Shown here: one piece after another, positions 10,118-19,241 of the stretch
How positions within the stretch are numbered: the stretch's first letter is position 1
Layout: each line of letters starts with the position of its first letter
Origin: Granulosicoccus sp045106195
Lineage (GTDB): Bacteria > Pseudomonadota > Gammaproteobacteria > Granulosicoccales > Granulosicoccaceae
Assembly: GCA_045106195.1 (NCBI GenBank)
Contig: JBGCEH010000006.1
Location: forward strand, 254,391-318,390
Direction: 5' to 3'
DNA length: 64,000 bases
Notes under the pieces: model-generated
Told to the model about the DNA's origin: nothing
Database searches by the model: none
What the model saw: only the letters and a program-made list of their open reading frames with translations
Position numbers and translations under genes: made by a program

Positions 10118-11275
10118 ATGAGCACAACCCCCGAACATCTTTATATTGATACAACACAGGCACTTGTTGAGCTGTGCGCGACGCTGCGCACGCGTCCCTA
10201 CATCGCTATCGATACCGAATTTCTGCGCGAACGTACCTACCGCCCGGAATTGTGCCTGGTTCAAGTCAAACATGAAGAGCTACTTGCCTGTATCGACACC
10301 ATCGCCATCGAGCAACTCGATGCTCTGGTCGATTTGCTGATGGACGACACCGTCGTCAAAGTGTTTCACGCAGCCTCCCAGGATCTGGAAATATTTTATC
10401 TAATGTGCAAAGCGGTTCCAAAGCCGATCTTTGATACTCAGATAGCGGCCCCTTTGATGGGTTATGGCGAACAGATAGGCTACGGCAATCTGGTCAAGGA
10501 GCATCTGGGAATCGAACTAGCCAAAACCCACACGCGCGCAGACTGGACGCGCCGCCCCTTGCCCGAGAACCAGATTAGCTACGCGCTGGATGATGTCATT
10601 TATCTGGAGCAACTGTACGTAGACATGTTCAGGCAACTCACTGATCTGGAGCGCATGAGCTGGCTGCAACCTGAATTTGCAGAATGGGAAAACCCCGAAA
10701 AATATGATCAACCAGCTGGCGAGCGCTGGAAGAAGATCCGCAATATTCAGCGATACAAAGGCGAGTCTCTTGCGATTATTCAAGATATGGCCAAGTGGCG
10801 TGAGATAAAAGCCCGCGAGCTCAATCAGCCACGCAACTGGCTGCTAAAGGACGATATCCTGCTGACTCTGGCACAGCAGCGTCCCGACAGCGATAAGGAG
10901 CTGGATCATATTCGTAGCCTGGACAGAAAGACTCGAGAACGTTTTGGCAATGAATTATTAGCCATCATAGCCAATGGACGTGGCGCAACCCCTGAACCGC
11001 TACCGCCTTTTTCAAAAAAACAGAAACTTAATGCCACCAATCTTGCCAGATTGCAGCTGCTCAATGCCTGGGTCCATCAACGCGCACACGAACTCAACAT
11101 TGCACCAGGACTTCTGGCACCCCAGAAAACACTGGAGAAAATGGTCACCGGTGACGGACGTAGCGCGCTTAAAGGGTGGCGTGATCCTCTTTTAGGGGCA
11201 GATCTGGCCGCGCTGCTGGAGGGACGGGCTTCATTGATCAGTGCAAAGGCCGGTTTGGAACTGGTTGAGCGCTAG
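10118..11275 (+). CDS. rnd: Ribonuclease D
   Basis: Protein of 385 aa. The DEDDy exonuclease motifs are visible: AIDTEFLRERTY (Exo I), HAASQDLEIF (Exo II) and YALDDVIYL (Exo III with its Tyr). HRDC-like helical domains make up the C-terminal half. RNase D trims the 3' ends of tRNA precursors and other small RNAs. Length agrees with E. coli RNase D (375 aa). It lies 93 bases after tamB on the same strand. Confidence 0.94.
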   Translation: MSTTPEHLYIDTTQALVELCATLRTRPYIAIDTEFLRERTYRPELCLVQVKHEELLACIDTIAIEQLDALVDLLMDDTVVKVFHAASQDLEIFYLMCKAVPKPIFDTQIAAPLMGYGEQIGYGNLVKEHLGIELAKTHTRADWTRRPLPENQISYALDDVIYLEQLYVDMFRQLTDLERMSWLQPEFAEWENPEKYDQPAGERWKKIRNIQRYKGESLAIIQDMAKWREIKARELNQPRNWLLKDDILLTLAQQRPDSDKELDHIRSLDRKTRERFGNELLAIIANGRGATPEPLPPFSKKQKLNATNLARLQLLNAWVHQRAHELNIAPGLLAPQKTLEKMVTGDGRSALKGWRDPLLGADLAALLEGRASLISAKAGLELVER

Positions 11276-11310
11276 ACTTCCTGTCGGGTAAGACCGTTAT
11301 GCATGATTAA

Positions 11311-11337
11311 TCGTAACAATGTAAAAATTTGTTACGA
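11311..11337. promoter_or_regulatory. Perfect 9-bp inverted repeat after rnd
   Basis: Arms TCGTAACAA (11311-11319) and TTGTTACGA (11329-11337) enclose nine AT-rich bases. No T-run follows. It sits 36 bases after the rnd stop and about 230 bases before the next gene, so it could be an mRNA-end hairpin or an operator. Nothing else gene-like was seen between 11276 and 11569. Confidence 0.45.
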
Positions 11338-11569
11338 GGCTATCAATTGTGCCGCCAGAAAACATGTGAAACCTGCCGAGGTCTGCCAAACCCTTCTCAT
11401 TGTAATGATATGTTTGTCACAGTTCTTTTCCTCTGGTGATTGACAGCAGATCTCAGCAGTTGATAATTCCAGACAAGCGTAAATGATGATCCGGGCAAAC
11501 AACGATAAAGCCGTTCGTTTGCTCAGCAAGGGCTAGCCAGCCCACAAGCCCTTTCACAAGAAGCATCTT

Positions 11570-12664
11570 ATGTCTCAATATCATCAGATTCTGATACTGC
11601 CACTGATTGCATTGGCACTATCCATTCTATTTCCTCTGTTCACCAAGGACCTCTCGCTGTCAAATAGTTGGAAGAGCCGGCGACGTCGACGAATTATTCG
11701 TGGGCGTATTGCGGTCGTCGCCTTGTTACTTGCCACTGTCTTTACCGAATTATTTCCAATCGAAGGCATGAATATAGTCATTCAGGGCCTGTTTTTCACA
11801 GCGCTGATCATGATCCCTGCATGTATTGTTCACTGGGTGCTATACACACGGCATGGCGATGGTCGGGATGAGGAAACTTCCCAAAACAATCGAAGCTCAG
11901 ATTACGACAATGCTTCAATTGCAGAAGCCCCAGCACCTACCGGCAAAAAAAGAGTAAAGCGTACCAACAGCCAAGGATTGCGCCGGGCATCAGGCACTGC
12001 TTCCTCGAAGCGATCCGATACAGATAAAGATTCTCCAAAAGCGCCCGATTTAACCGTTTTTGCAAATAAAGCAAATTCTTCTAACGGTCCCCACGCAGAA
12101 ACCGATACCTCACGCGACGTTCAGGAGCAAATGGCGCGAGTCTCCAAATTTGTTCAGTCTCACGATCTGGATTCACGAGGCTTCGTTGCGCCTGATGACG
12201 AAGACCCGGGCGAGGCGGCAAGAAAGAATCGGGGAAGCAAGGTGGTCGAGGACAAGGCAATGATTCCTTCAGCAACCAGTCCTTCAGATATTTCCAAGCT
12301 CAGCACCGGGCAAATCTCTGAACTGGTTGCATCGCTGACAAAAGACAAAAGCCGACTCCAAAGACTGGTTATTGCCCAACAGGCATCCATTGAATCTGAA
12401 CGCGAAGCCCATGATCAGACACGCACATTGACGCGCGATGCTATCAAGGTGATGCGTAGTGCGCGTACCGCCCAGAAACACGCCGAAAAACTGGCCAGAC
12501 GTGAGCGTGCCGAGAGGCAGCGTGTTGAAGCCCAGTACAAGAAGGTAGCGGCTTCCCTTCGCAACGCCATGTCAATCATAGAGAAACGAAAGGCTGCGGA
12601 ACGTTCAGGCGATGCTATCCCTACGCTCAGAACTGCCAGCGTGGCGGACAAGGCTGTGTCTTGA
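11570..12664 (+). CDS. Membrane-anchored coiled-coil protein of unknown function
   Basis: Protein of 364 aa that I do not recognise. Three hydrophobic segments lie in the first 95 residues (about 5-24, 43-60 and 65-92), separated by a strongly basic KSRRRRRIIRGR stretch. Residues 100-225 are Ser/Lys/Asp-rich and probably disordered. Residues 235-340 are rich in Lys, Arg, Glu, Ala and Gln with heptad-like spacing and should form a coiled coil. This is the layout of an inner-membrane protein with a cytoplasmic rod. It lies between rnd and a DAHP synthase gene, and neither neighbour suggests a job. Confidence 0.75.
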   Translation: MSQYHQILILPLIALALSILFPLFTKDLSLSNSWKSRRRRRIIRGRIAVVALLLATVFTELFPIEGMNIVIQGLFFTALIMIPACIVHWVLYTRHGDGRDEETSQNNRSSDYDNASIAEAPAPTGKKRVKRTNSQGLRRASGTASSKRSDTDKDSPKAPDLTVFANKANSSNGPHAETDTSRDVQEQMARVSKFVQSHDLDSRGFVAPDDEDPGEAARKNRGSKVVEDKAMIPSATSPSDISKLSTGQISELVASLTKDKSRLQRLVIAQQASIESEREAHDQTRTLTRDAIKVMRSARTAQKHAEKLARRERAERQRVEAQYKKVAASLRNAMSIIEKRKAAERSGDAIPTLRTASVADKAVS

Positions 12665-12782
12665 TGAGTGCCTGAAATCCGGTCCAGGATATCAACGATC
12701 AAAATCCGGGGTATACGTAAGGCGCTTGTGGGTGTACCTTTGCGGTCCCATTTTGATTTGAATATCGAGCGTACGTCCCGCA

Positions 12783-13862
12783 ATGAGCCAGAGTTCAACC
12801 GTAACGCAGCTAAACCGGCCGCTGTCCAATACCAACATCCTCAGTGAGCAGACCCTGATCTCGCCAGATCAGCTGCACAAGAGTTATCCGCGCTCCGAGA
12901 AAGCCACACAAACCGTCGAAGCTGGACGAGCCAGTGTCGAAGCCATCCTCGATGGCAAAGACAAGCGACTCCTGGCAGTCGTAGGCCCCTGCTCTGTCCA
13001 CGACGTGGAGGCTGTTCAGGAATATGCAGCCCGCCTGATGACTTTGCGTGAGCAGGTATCAGATCGCATCGAGTTGGTCATGCGTGTCTATTTTGAAAAA
13101 CCGAGAACCACCGTTGGCTGGAAAGGACTGATCAACGATCCCCATCTTGACGACAGCTTCGATATCGAGGCAGGCCTGTCCAGAGCGCGCGAGCTACTTG
13201 TCTGGCTTGCGGAGCTGGGAATGCCTACCGGCACCGAAGCCCTCGACCCCATCAGCCCCCAGTACCTGTCGGATCTGTTCACCTGGTCAGCTATCGGGGC
13301 GCGTACCACTGAATCGCAAACCCATCGCGAAATGTCCAGTGGCCTGTCAACGGCAGTCGGGTTCAAGAACGGCACCGATGGTGGACTTGATGTCGCCATC
13401 AATGCCATGCAATCTGCCGCTAATCCTCACAGTTTTCTCGGTATCGACAGCCGCGGTCAGGCCACTGTGCTCAAGACGCGTGGTAACGCCTACGGCCACA
13501 TCATCCTGCGTGGCGGCAAAGGACCCAACTACGATTCAGTCCATGTGTCCCTCACCGAAGAGGCCATGAAAGCTGCCTCTCTACCACCACGCATCATGAT
13601 CGATTGCGCACACGCCAACGCGAACAAGGACCACACGCGCCAGCCGCTGGTCGCAAAGAACGTGGCTGCCCAACTGGCTGATGGTAATGAATCGATTATT
13701 GGCATCATGCTCGAATCACACCTGAATGCGGGTAATCAGAAACTGAAGGATCCGGCCAATCTCGAGTATGGCGTCTCCATTACCGATGCCTGCATCGATT
13801 GGGATACCACTGAGTCGCTAATGAATACCTTGTACGACACTCTGGAATCACGTTTCAGCTGA
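12783..13862 (+). CDS. 3-deoxy-7-phosphoheptulonate synthase, class I
   Basis: Protein of 359 aa of the AroF/AroG/AroH type. Diagnostic blocks are VVGPCSVHD, MRVYFEKPRTTVGWKG, GARTTESQTHRE, FKNGTDGG, LRGGKGPNY and MIDCAHANANKDH. It condenses phosphoenolpyruvate with erythrose 4-phosphate in the first step of the shikimate pathway. Which aromatic amino acid feeds back on it cannot be read safely from the sequence, so no letter is assigned. It is convergent with azlD across a 29-base gap that includes a strong stem-loop. Confidence 0.94.
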   Translation: MSQSSTVTQLNRPLSNTNILSEQTLISPDQLHKSYPRSEKATQTVEAGRASVEAILDGKDKRLLAVVGPCSVHDVEAVQEYAARLMTLREQVSDRIELVMRVYFEKPRTTVGWKGLINDPHLDDSFDIEAGLSRARELLVWLAELGMPTGTEALDPISPQYLSDLFTWSAIGARTTESQTHREMSSGLSTAVGFKNGTDGGLDVAINAMQSAANPHSFLGIDSRGQATVLKTRGNAYGHIILRGGKGPNYDSVHVSLTEEAMKAASLPPRIMIDCAHANANKDHTRQPLVAKNVAAQLADGNESIIGIMLESHLNAGNQKLKDPANLEYGVSITDACIDWDTTESLMNTLYDTLESRFS

Positions 13863-13885
13863 GATCTCCCCATGCCCGCGTTTTC

Positions 13886-13915
13886 CTGGCGCTACAGTAA
13901 AAAACGTAGCGCCAG
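13886..13915. terminator. Stem-loop at the DAHP synthase / azlD convergent junction
   Basis: Perfect 10-bp arms CTGGCGCTAC (13886-13895) and GTAGCGCCAG (13906-13915) enclose a 10-base A-rich loop. The right arm lies in the last codons of azlD. No T-run follows on either strand, so it is only terminator-like, but its position between convergent genes supports a transcript-end role. Confidence 0.45.
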
Positions 13916-14215
13916 AAACAGGGCCATGCCCAGAATGATGGTCCACAGCAGGTGCCGGGTTAGCGCAACGAACACGATGGCAGCGACGCCTGCCACCAGA
14001 TACTCGTTTTGTAGAGTCAGCGACAACTCGCCCCTGGGTGCCAGCATCATGGGTACGGTGATGGCACTGAGTACGGCCACTGGTACATAGCCCAGTGCTT
14101 TGATGAGTAATGGCGGCATGCGGATTCTGCCGCTCAGTGCCAGAATCGGGTAGCGGACACCAAAGGTCGCTACCATCATGCCTGTAATGAGCATGACTTC
14201 CTGCCAGTAACTCAC
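13892..14215 (-). CDS. azlD: AzlD-type branched-chain amino acid exporter small subunit
   Basis: Protein of 107 aa with four hydrophobic segments, of the AzlD family. The family pairs with AzlC to export branched-chain amino acids; E. coli YgaZH is an equivalent. Its ATG overlaps the azlC stop by four bases, as expected for subunits made in fixed ratio. The C-terminal codons run into the stem-loop shared with the DAHP synthase gene end. Confidence 0.88.
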   Translation of the reverse strand: MSYWQEVMLITGMMVATFGVRYPILALSGRIRMPPLLIKALGYVPVAVLSAITVPMMLAPRGELSLTLQNEYLVAGVAAIVFVALTRHLLWTIILGMALFLALRFLL

Positions 14216-14934
14216 GATGTTGTCTCCCTGTTGTCACCATTATTGTCACCCTCGTCGAGCAGCATCGCGACAGCAATCGCTGCTAAAGCGCCCAGCATCA
14301 GTCCCGCCTGATTCGGCCAGTCACGAAGCCAGAAAGAGACAGCACCTGCAGCAATCGCACAAGCCAGCATAGGCACAGTCTTCAGCAAGGGCACCACGAT
14401 GCCGATGAACGTCACGATCATGGCGAACTCCAACCCCCACTGACTCATACCCTGCAATTGAGTACCTGCGACAATGCCGATTACGGTACACACCTGCCAG
14501 TTCACGTACATGGCGATCGATGATCCCAGGTGATACCACTGTTTGTGAGGCGAGTTATCTGCTCGCGCGTAACGCTGCACGACCACCGCGTACGTCTCGT
14601 CAGTCAGCCAGAACGCCAGTGGCAACAACCATCGCTGTGATTGCCTCGACAGGTAGGGGCCGAGAGATGCGGAATACAAACCATGACGCAGATTTATCAC
14701 AAAGGTGGTGAGGACGATAACCAGAACCCCTGCCCCCTGGGCGACAAGACCTGCCGCGACAAACTGGGAAGAACCCGCAAATACAATCAGGCTCATACCC
14801 AGAGTTGCATAAACGGAAAGCCCGGCACTGATCGCCAGCGCACCAAAGATTATGCCAAATGGAATGGCCCCGACAATGACCGGAATGGTGTCGCGGGCGC
14901 CAGACCAGAACTCGGAGGATGGGGAGGATTGCAT
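14212..14934 (-). CDS. azlC: AzlC-type branched-chain amino acid exporter large subunit
   Basis: Protein of 240 aa. The N-terminal block DTIPVIVGAIPFGIIFGALA, followed by AGLSVYATLGMSLIVFAGSSQF, is the AzlC/YgaZ signature, and about six to seven membrane helices are visible. With AzlD it forms an inner-membrane exporter for branched-chain amino acids. It is divergent from cmoA. The 111-base gap holds short imperfect GC-rich repeats around 14950-15020 and no clear promoter. Confidence 0.9.
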   Translation of the reverse strand: MQSSPSSEFWSGARDTIPVIVGAIPFGIIFGALAISAGLSVYATLGMSLIVFAGSSQFVAAGLVAQGAGVLVIVLTTFVINLRHGLYSASLGPYLSRQSQRWLLPLAFWLTDETYAVVVQRYARADNSPHKQWYHLGSSIAMYVNWQVCTVIGIVAGTQLQGMSQWGLEFAMIVTFIGIVVPLLKTVPMLACAIAAGAVSFWLRDWPNQAGLMLGALAAIAVAMLLDEGDNNGDNRETTS

Positions 14935-15045
14935 GGTGGAATTGACCTACACGTGTTATCCCGGCGAATGCGGGGAAGATGGGACATTCGCGGGGTTGAC
15001 GGGAAGTTCGCGGGAATGAAGTGACTAGCATGCGATAATGACTAC

Positions 15046-15813
15046 ATGGTAGCTAAAGACTCACTGTTCGCAAACCCGTTGGGGGATATCGAGCGCTTCA
15101 AATTCAATCAGGCTGTTGTGGATGTGTTTCCTGACATGCTGAGGCGTTCGGTTCCTGGTTACGAATCCATTATTACGCAGTCTGCGCTGCTGGCCAGTCG
15201 CTATGTGCAACCCGATACGCACATCTATGATCTGGGATCGTCGTTGGGTGCCACTGCCATCTCCATGCGTGATGCGATGACGAACTGCAATCCTTCGCAG
15301 ACTCATGGCTGTGAAATACATGCCATTGATAACTCTTCGGCCATGGTAGAGGCCAGTCGTCAGCTGGTTGAGAATTCTTCGTCATCGGCGGCAAATACCG
15401 GTATTCCAGTTTTTGTCCACGAAGCCGATCTTGAAACTCATCCACTGGAAAATGCTTCGGTGGTCGCCATGAATTTTACGTTGCAGTTTGTTGATGTTCT
15501 TGCACGCGAAACCTTGATGCAGAAGATCGCTGATGCGTTGAAACCGGGTGGCGTTTTTATACTCAGCGAGAAGGTGGCATTTTCCGAACCGGTACTTAAC
15601 GAGCTGCACATTGAGATGTACCACGCTTTTAAAAGTGCCAATGGCTATTCCGATCTGGAGATAAGCCAGAAGAGAACAGCACTGGAAAACGTGTTGATTC
15701 CGGATACCTTGACCACTCATCACGAGCGATTAACCAATGCAGGGTTTTCGCACGTTAGTGTTTGGTTTCAATGCTTCAACTTTGCATCGTTAATTGCTAT
15801 CAAGGCTTCCTAG
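15046..15813 (+). CDS. cmoA: Carboxy-S-adenosyl-L-methionine synthase CmoA
   Basis: Protein of 255 aa. The SAM-binding block HIYDLGSSLGATAISM, the acidic HAIDNSSAMVEASR block and the later MNFTLQF segment are typical of CmoA. The enzyme makes carboxy-SAM from SAM and prephenate for the wobble modification 5-oxyacetyl-uridine (cmo5U34). It lies 12 bases before cmoB, its pathway partner, so the two form an operon. Confidence 0.95.
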   Translation: MVAKDSLFANPLGDIERFKFNQAVVDVFPDMLRRSVPGYESIITQSALLASRYVQPDTHIYDLGSSLGATAISMRDAMTNCNPSQTHGCEIHAIDNSSAMVEASRQLVENSSSSAANTGIPVFVHEADLETHPLENASVVAMNFTLQFVDVLARETLMQKIADALKPGGVFILSEKVAFSEPVLNELHIEMYHAFKSANGYSDLEISQKRTALENVLIPDTLTTHHERLTNAGFSHVSVWFQCFNFASLIAIKAS

Positions 15814-15825
15814 AATAAAGACGCC

Positions 15826-16821
15826 ATGTCCATCTACGTCTTTAACAGTCAGGCCTTTATCGAGGCACTTCAAGCCACACCGCTGGAGACATTTGCTGAC
15901 GCACTTGCGCTTGCCGTCGAAAACCAAGGGCATGCGTTGAAGCATGGACACCTACCGGGATGGGAGGCAGCAGTAGCGGCGTTGCCAGTGACTGAAGCCT
16001 GTTCGTGCAGTATTGTTGATGGCGCAATCGTTATTGATTTTCCATGCGACGACAGCCCCCAACAGGCATCGTTAAAAAGTGCATTGCAGGCACTTATGCC
16101 ATGGCGCAAGGGGCCGTTCCGTTTTGGTTCAATTGATATAGAAACAGAGTGGCGGTCGGACTGGAAATGGGATCGGCTTGAGCCACATATCAGTAAATTG
16201 ACAGACCGCTGCGTTCTGGATGTTGGCTGCGGTAGCGGGTATCACTTATGGCGAATGCGCAAGGCGGGCGCGGCCATGGTAGTGGGCATTGACCCCAGCC
16301 TGTTGTATGTCAAACAGTTTGAAGCCACGCAGCACTTCATTCAGGACAATTACGTACACCTGCTGCCCTTGCCGATGGAAGCATTGCCCCGGAACATGGG
16401 CAGCTTTGATACCGTATTCTCGATGGGCGTGCTCTATCATCGTCGCGATCCTCACGCGCATTTGCGCGAGCTGGTCTCATCGATGACAGCATCAGGAGAA
16501 CTGGTGCTGGAGACTCTGGTGGCTCCGGGTGAGACAGACTTCTCCCTGCCCATTGAAGGTCGGTACGCCAATATGCGCAACATTTATGAATTACCCAGTG
16601 TTTTGCGCCTCTGTCACTGGATAGAGGCGGCAGGCCTTGAAATTATCAAGGTAGCCGATGTCAGTATTACCAGCCGTAAAGAGCAGCGCTCGACTGACTG
16701 GATGACGTCACACTCGCTGGCTCAGGCACTGGATGCGGAAGACGTGAGTAAAACGGTAGAGGGATATCCGCGGCCGTTGAGGGCTGTCGTGATTGCACGG
16801 GTTGGTAAGTCCGTTCAATGA
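15826..16821 (+). CDS. cmoB: tRNA U34 carboxymethyltransferase CmoB
   Basis: Protein of 331 aa. VLDVGCGSGYHLWRM is the SAM-binding motif, and GSIDIETEWRSDWKWDRL before it is a CmoB hallmark. The YHRRDP block and the C-terminal PAPL-like segment (YPRPLRAV) also fit. It transfers the carboxymethyl group of carboxy-SAM to 5-hydroxyuridine 34 of tRNAs. Length matches E. coli CmoB (323 aa). Confidence 0.95.
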   Translation: MSIYVFNSQAFIEALQATPLETFADALALAVENQGHALKHGHLPGWEAAVAALPVTEACSCSIVDGAIVIDFPCDDSPQQASLKSALQALMPWRKGPFRFGSIDIETEWRSDWKWDRLEPHISKLTDRCVLDVGCGSGYHLWRMRKAGAAMVVGIDPSLLYVKQFEATQHFIQDNYVHLLPLPMEALPRNMGSFDTVFSMGVLYHRRDPHAHLRELVSSMTASGELVLETLVAPGETDFSLPIEGRYANMRNIYELPSVLRLCHWIEAAGLEIIKVADVSITSRKEQRSTDWMTSHSLAQALDAEDVSKTVEGYPRPLRAVVIARVGKSVQ

Positions 16822-17145
16822 GGGGTGGATTTCCGACTTCGCGAGGATGATGGCCGCGTCTGGACATGACGAATGCTGCCCGTCATGACGATTATCACTC
16901 AGGATCGGTGTTTTTTGAAAATGGTAATAAAATTCAATTCGTGATTGAAATCACACCTATATTGATCGTGCAAATCGTCCTCTTTTCAAGGGGATAGATC
17001 AACAAGGCAGAGCTTGACTGATAATTGCAGCGTATCTCTTGCACTATGACTTTGTAAAATGATGGTGAAATGTTTCGGTCAATAGACAGCATTGCCTTTC
17101 CATCTAGTTATACTTCGCTCACTGACGTAGTTACACCGGTGTTAC
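16822..17145. other. Gene-free stretch between cmoB and the unknown gene at 17146
   Basis: 324 bases without a convincing gene. The main structure is an inverted repeat, CATGACG (16865-16871) and CGTCATG (16881-16887), whose right arm is itself part of the 10-bp palindrome CGTCATGACG. It may end the cmoAB transcript, though no T-run follows. AT-rich sequence between 16910 and 17120 includes TATACT at 17110-17115, a possible -10 element without a good -35. Confidence 0.4.
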
Positions 17146-18111
17146 ATGCCATTAGTCCAGGCGAGTTGTAGTCCTTCCAGAGCCTATCAACCCAAAGCCC
17201 CCATACAGACTCCCGAGCTGGAAAACGGCACACGGCGTAACGCCGACGGCGCCGAGTACATCTACTATCACGGCTACTGGGTTCGCTATTACGAACCACT
17301 GGAAGAGTCGCTGACCTCCCGCAAGACCCTGATAGACAACCTCACCCGTCGCGCTTTTCATCACACAGAGCCCGGCATCAACACCCCTGGGGAGCGTCTT
17401 GATACCGCCCGCAGGTACTACAACAACCAGACGGACCCGGCACTCAAGCGTGTAAATGCTGCCATGCTGGCAGGTGCGCTGTTCAACCGGGCTACCGATA
17501 TCTTCACCGCCATTGTGGAGCTGGAAGAAAAAGGCGTACGCATCAGTCGCGACAACGAGCTCATGCGCGCCTGTGGAGACTATTTCAAAGAAGCGCTGGA
17601 ACTGGGTATGGAAGTGAGGCACTTCAGCGGTGAAGAAGGGATTGATGAGGTCTGGGGTGAACCGTTCAGAGCCTTTACCCTACCGATAACCTCGTACTAT
17701 GAGTCCCGTTTCATCAAGGTCGCACAGGCCATGGCTGGTATCGACAAACTGGCCAATCTCATGAAAGACACGTTTTGCTCACGCCCCGAATTCTCCGAGA
17801 TTGCGCCATTGATCGACGCCTATGCCACCGCGGCCAGGCATGAGTGCGAAACCATGAAGTCTGATGTACATATTTTCGATATCTGGCCACAGTTTGTTGC
17901 CGCCGGAGAAACTCTGGCAGCCGTCAAGCCACGCATCCAGCCCAACTGCTCAAGAGAGTGCCAATACGTCATGGAGGAGGCTCAGAAGACACTGGTAGCT
18001 GGCCGAAACCTCATTAACTGGATAGCGCGGGCGCGCGTGCCCATGCCTCGAAGTTCCAAGGTGTACCTTGAACGCATTGAGCGACTGCGAGAGCGCCTGT
18101 CTGACTGCTAA
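17146..18111 (+). CDS. Conserved-looking helical protein of unknown function
   Basis: Protein of 321 aa that I do not recognise. An aromatic block YIYYHGYWVRYYEP lies near residues 38-52. The rest reads as mostly alpha-helical with scattered Cys (for example CGDYF, RPEF after TFC, and NCSRECQY). The frame closes at a TAG 15 bases before the ATG, so no signal peptide can be gained by moving the start upstream. The first residues (MPLVQASCSPS) hold a cysteine but lack a hydrophobic stretch for a lipoprotein signal. It lies between the wobble-tRNA genes cmoAB and mnmD, nine bases from the latter. That is suggestive but no proof of a role in tRNA modification. Confidence 0.75.
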   Translation: MPLVQASCSPSRAYQPKAPIQTPELENGTRRNADGAEYIYYHGYWVRYYEPLEESLTSRKTLIDNLTRRAFHHTEPGINTPGERLDTARRYYNNQTDPALKRVNAAMLAGALFNRATDIFTAIVELEEKGVRISRDNELMRACGDYFKEALELGMEVRHFSGEEGIDEVWGEPFRAFTLPITSYYESRFIKVAQAMAGIDKLANLMKDTFCSRPEFSEIAPLIDAYATAARHECETMKSDVHIFDIWPQFVAAGETLAAVKPRIQPNCSRECQYVMEEAQKTLVAGRNLINWIARARVPMPRSSKVYLERIERLRERLSDC

Positions 18112-18119
18112 GCGCCTGT

Positions 18120-18878
18120 GTGGTACGTTTGCGCCAGCATACGCATACGATGGTGAATGAGGCGGTGCTCACCGCTGACGGCTCGTGTACCCTCAACAGC
18201 CAACGCTATGGGGAGACCTATCATTCCACCTTTGGTGCACTGACAGAGGCCCGCCATGTATTTCTGAACGCCACCGGCGTCAGCAACAGGCTCGAGCAAG
18301 GCCTGCCCACGCGTATTCTGGAAATCGGCTTTGGCCTTGGGCTTAATGCCCTGTTGACAGCTGATCTTGCCCGACAATCTGGCACCCCGCTAGTCTTTCA
18401 CAGTTTTGAGCATGATCTGGTAACCCCGGAAACCATCATGAACCTTGGGTATGCGTCGTTGATGTCAGACAGGAAAGTATTCGATGCACTACTGCAGGGT
18501 GTCAAGCAAATGCATAAGCGACGCGAGTACTCTGCACACAATAGCATCACGCACAGGTTTCCACTGGCCGACAACATCCAGCTTGTTATTCATCTCGAGG
18601 ATGCGACAAGGGCAAATCTGCAAACACTCGGCGACAACGACTTTCACGCAATCTATCTTGATGCCTTCAGTCCGGATACCAATGCCGAATGCTGGAATCC
18701 TGCATTCATCGATACGCTTGCCGGCGTACTGTCTCTGGACGGTTCAATGAGTACGTACTCGGCTAAAGGTGATGTGCGGCGAGCCATGTTAGCCGCCAAC
18801 CTGATCGTCAAAAAATTGCCAGGGCCGCCGGGCAAGCGCGAGATGCTGGTGGGACAACATCGTTCAGACAAAAACTGA
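18120..18878 (+). CDS. mnmD: tRNA (5-methylaminomethyl-2-thiouridine) methyltransferase, MnmD domain only
   Basis: Protein of 252 aa from a GTG; an ATG at 18150 is an alternative start. ILEIGFGLGLNALL is the SAM-binding motif, and YLDAFSPDTNAECW is the MnmD/DUF752 catalytic block. The C-terminal YSAKGDVRRAM and GPPGKREML segments complete the signature. The enzyme makes the last methylation of the wobble base mnm5s2U34. In E. coli this domain is fused to an FAD oxidase as MnmC; here the oxidase half is absent. It sits close behind the unknown gene ending at 18111. Confidence 0.9.
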   Translation: MVRLRQHTHTMVNEAVLTADGSCTLNSQRYGETYHSTFGALTEARHVFLNATGVSNRLEQGLPTRILEIGFGLGLNALLTADLARQSGTPLVFHSFEHDLVTPETIMNLGYASLMSDRKVFDALLQGVKQMHKRREYSAHNSITHRFPLADNIQLVIHLEDATRANLQTLGDNDFHAIYLDAFSPDTNAECWNPAFIDTLAGVLSLDGSMSTYSAKGDVRRAMLAANLIVKKLPGPPGKREMLVGQHRSDKN

Positions 18879-19241
18879 ACGCTAATTGCCGGATTATCAT
18901 CAGGCTATTGATATCCGCACACCAACAGTCAATACATCGACGTCTATACTTCTGCCTGAATAAAGTCGTGCCTGAGTTGAAATTGACCAAAAGGTAAACA
19001 TTGTGCAACTTCGATGGTGGATATCAGTAAACAGGGCAATTACTATGGCACGATTCACGCTCACTATTTCGGGATGATCACAAAGGGTGCTCGCCCATGC
19101 ACGTTACACTACGCGCGCGATTTGTTAATACCGTATGCATGCGCCCTATGACATGTGTGCGACGCATTGTGGTTCCAAGGCCGCTCCACGACTGCACCCA
19201 TGCAGCCTCGCAAGGATCGGCACACTAAAAAAGGATAGAAA
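18879..19241. other. Gene-free stretch upstream of ugd
   Basis: 363 bases with no convincing gene. A possible -10 TATACT lies near 18945 with no good -35. An AAGGATAG ribosome-binding site precedes the ugd ATG. Several short alternating pyrimidine/purine runs occur around 19105-19150 (CGCGCGCG and TATGCATGCGC). I see no clear operator or terminator. Confidence 0.4.

Noticed and set aside
14940..15030. Imperfect GC-rich repeats between azlC and cmoA
   Set aside because: They resemble a degraded REP element but lack a clean palindrome, so no separate feature is claimed.
17070..17171. 33-codon frame overlapping the start of the unknown gene at 17146
   Set aside because: No ribosome-binding site or recognisable content, and it gives no signal peptide for the downstream frame.
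17146..17180. Lipoprotein signal at the start of the unknown protein (Cys at residue 8)
   Set aside because: There is no hydrophobic segment before the Cys and an in-frame stop lies just upstream.
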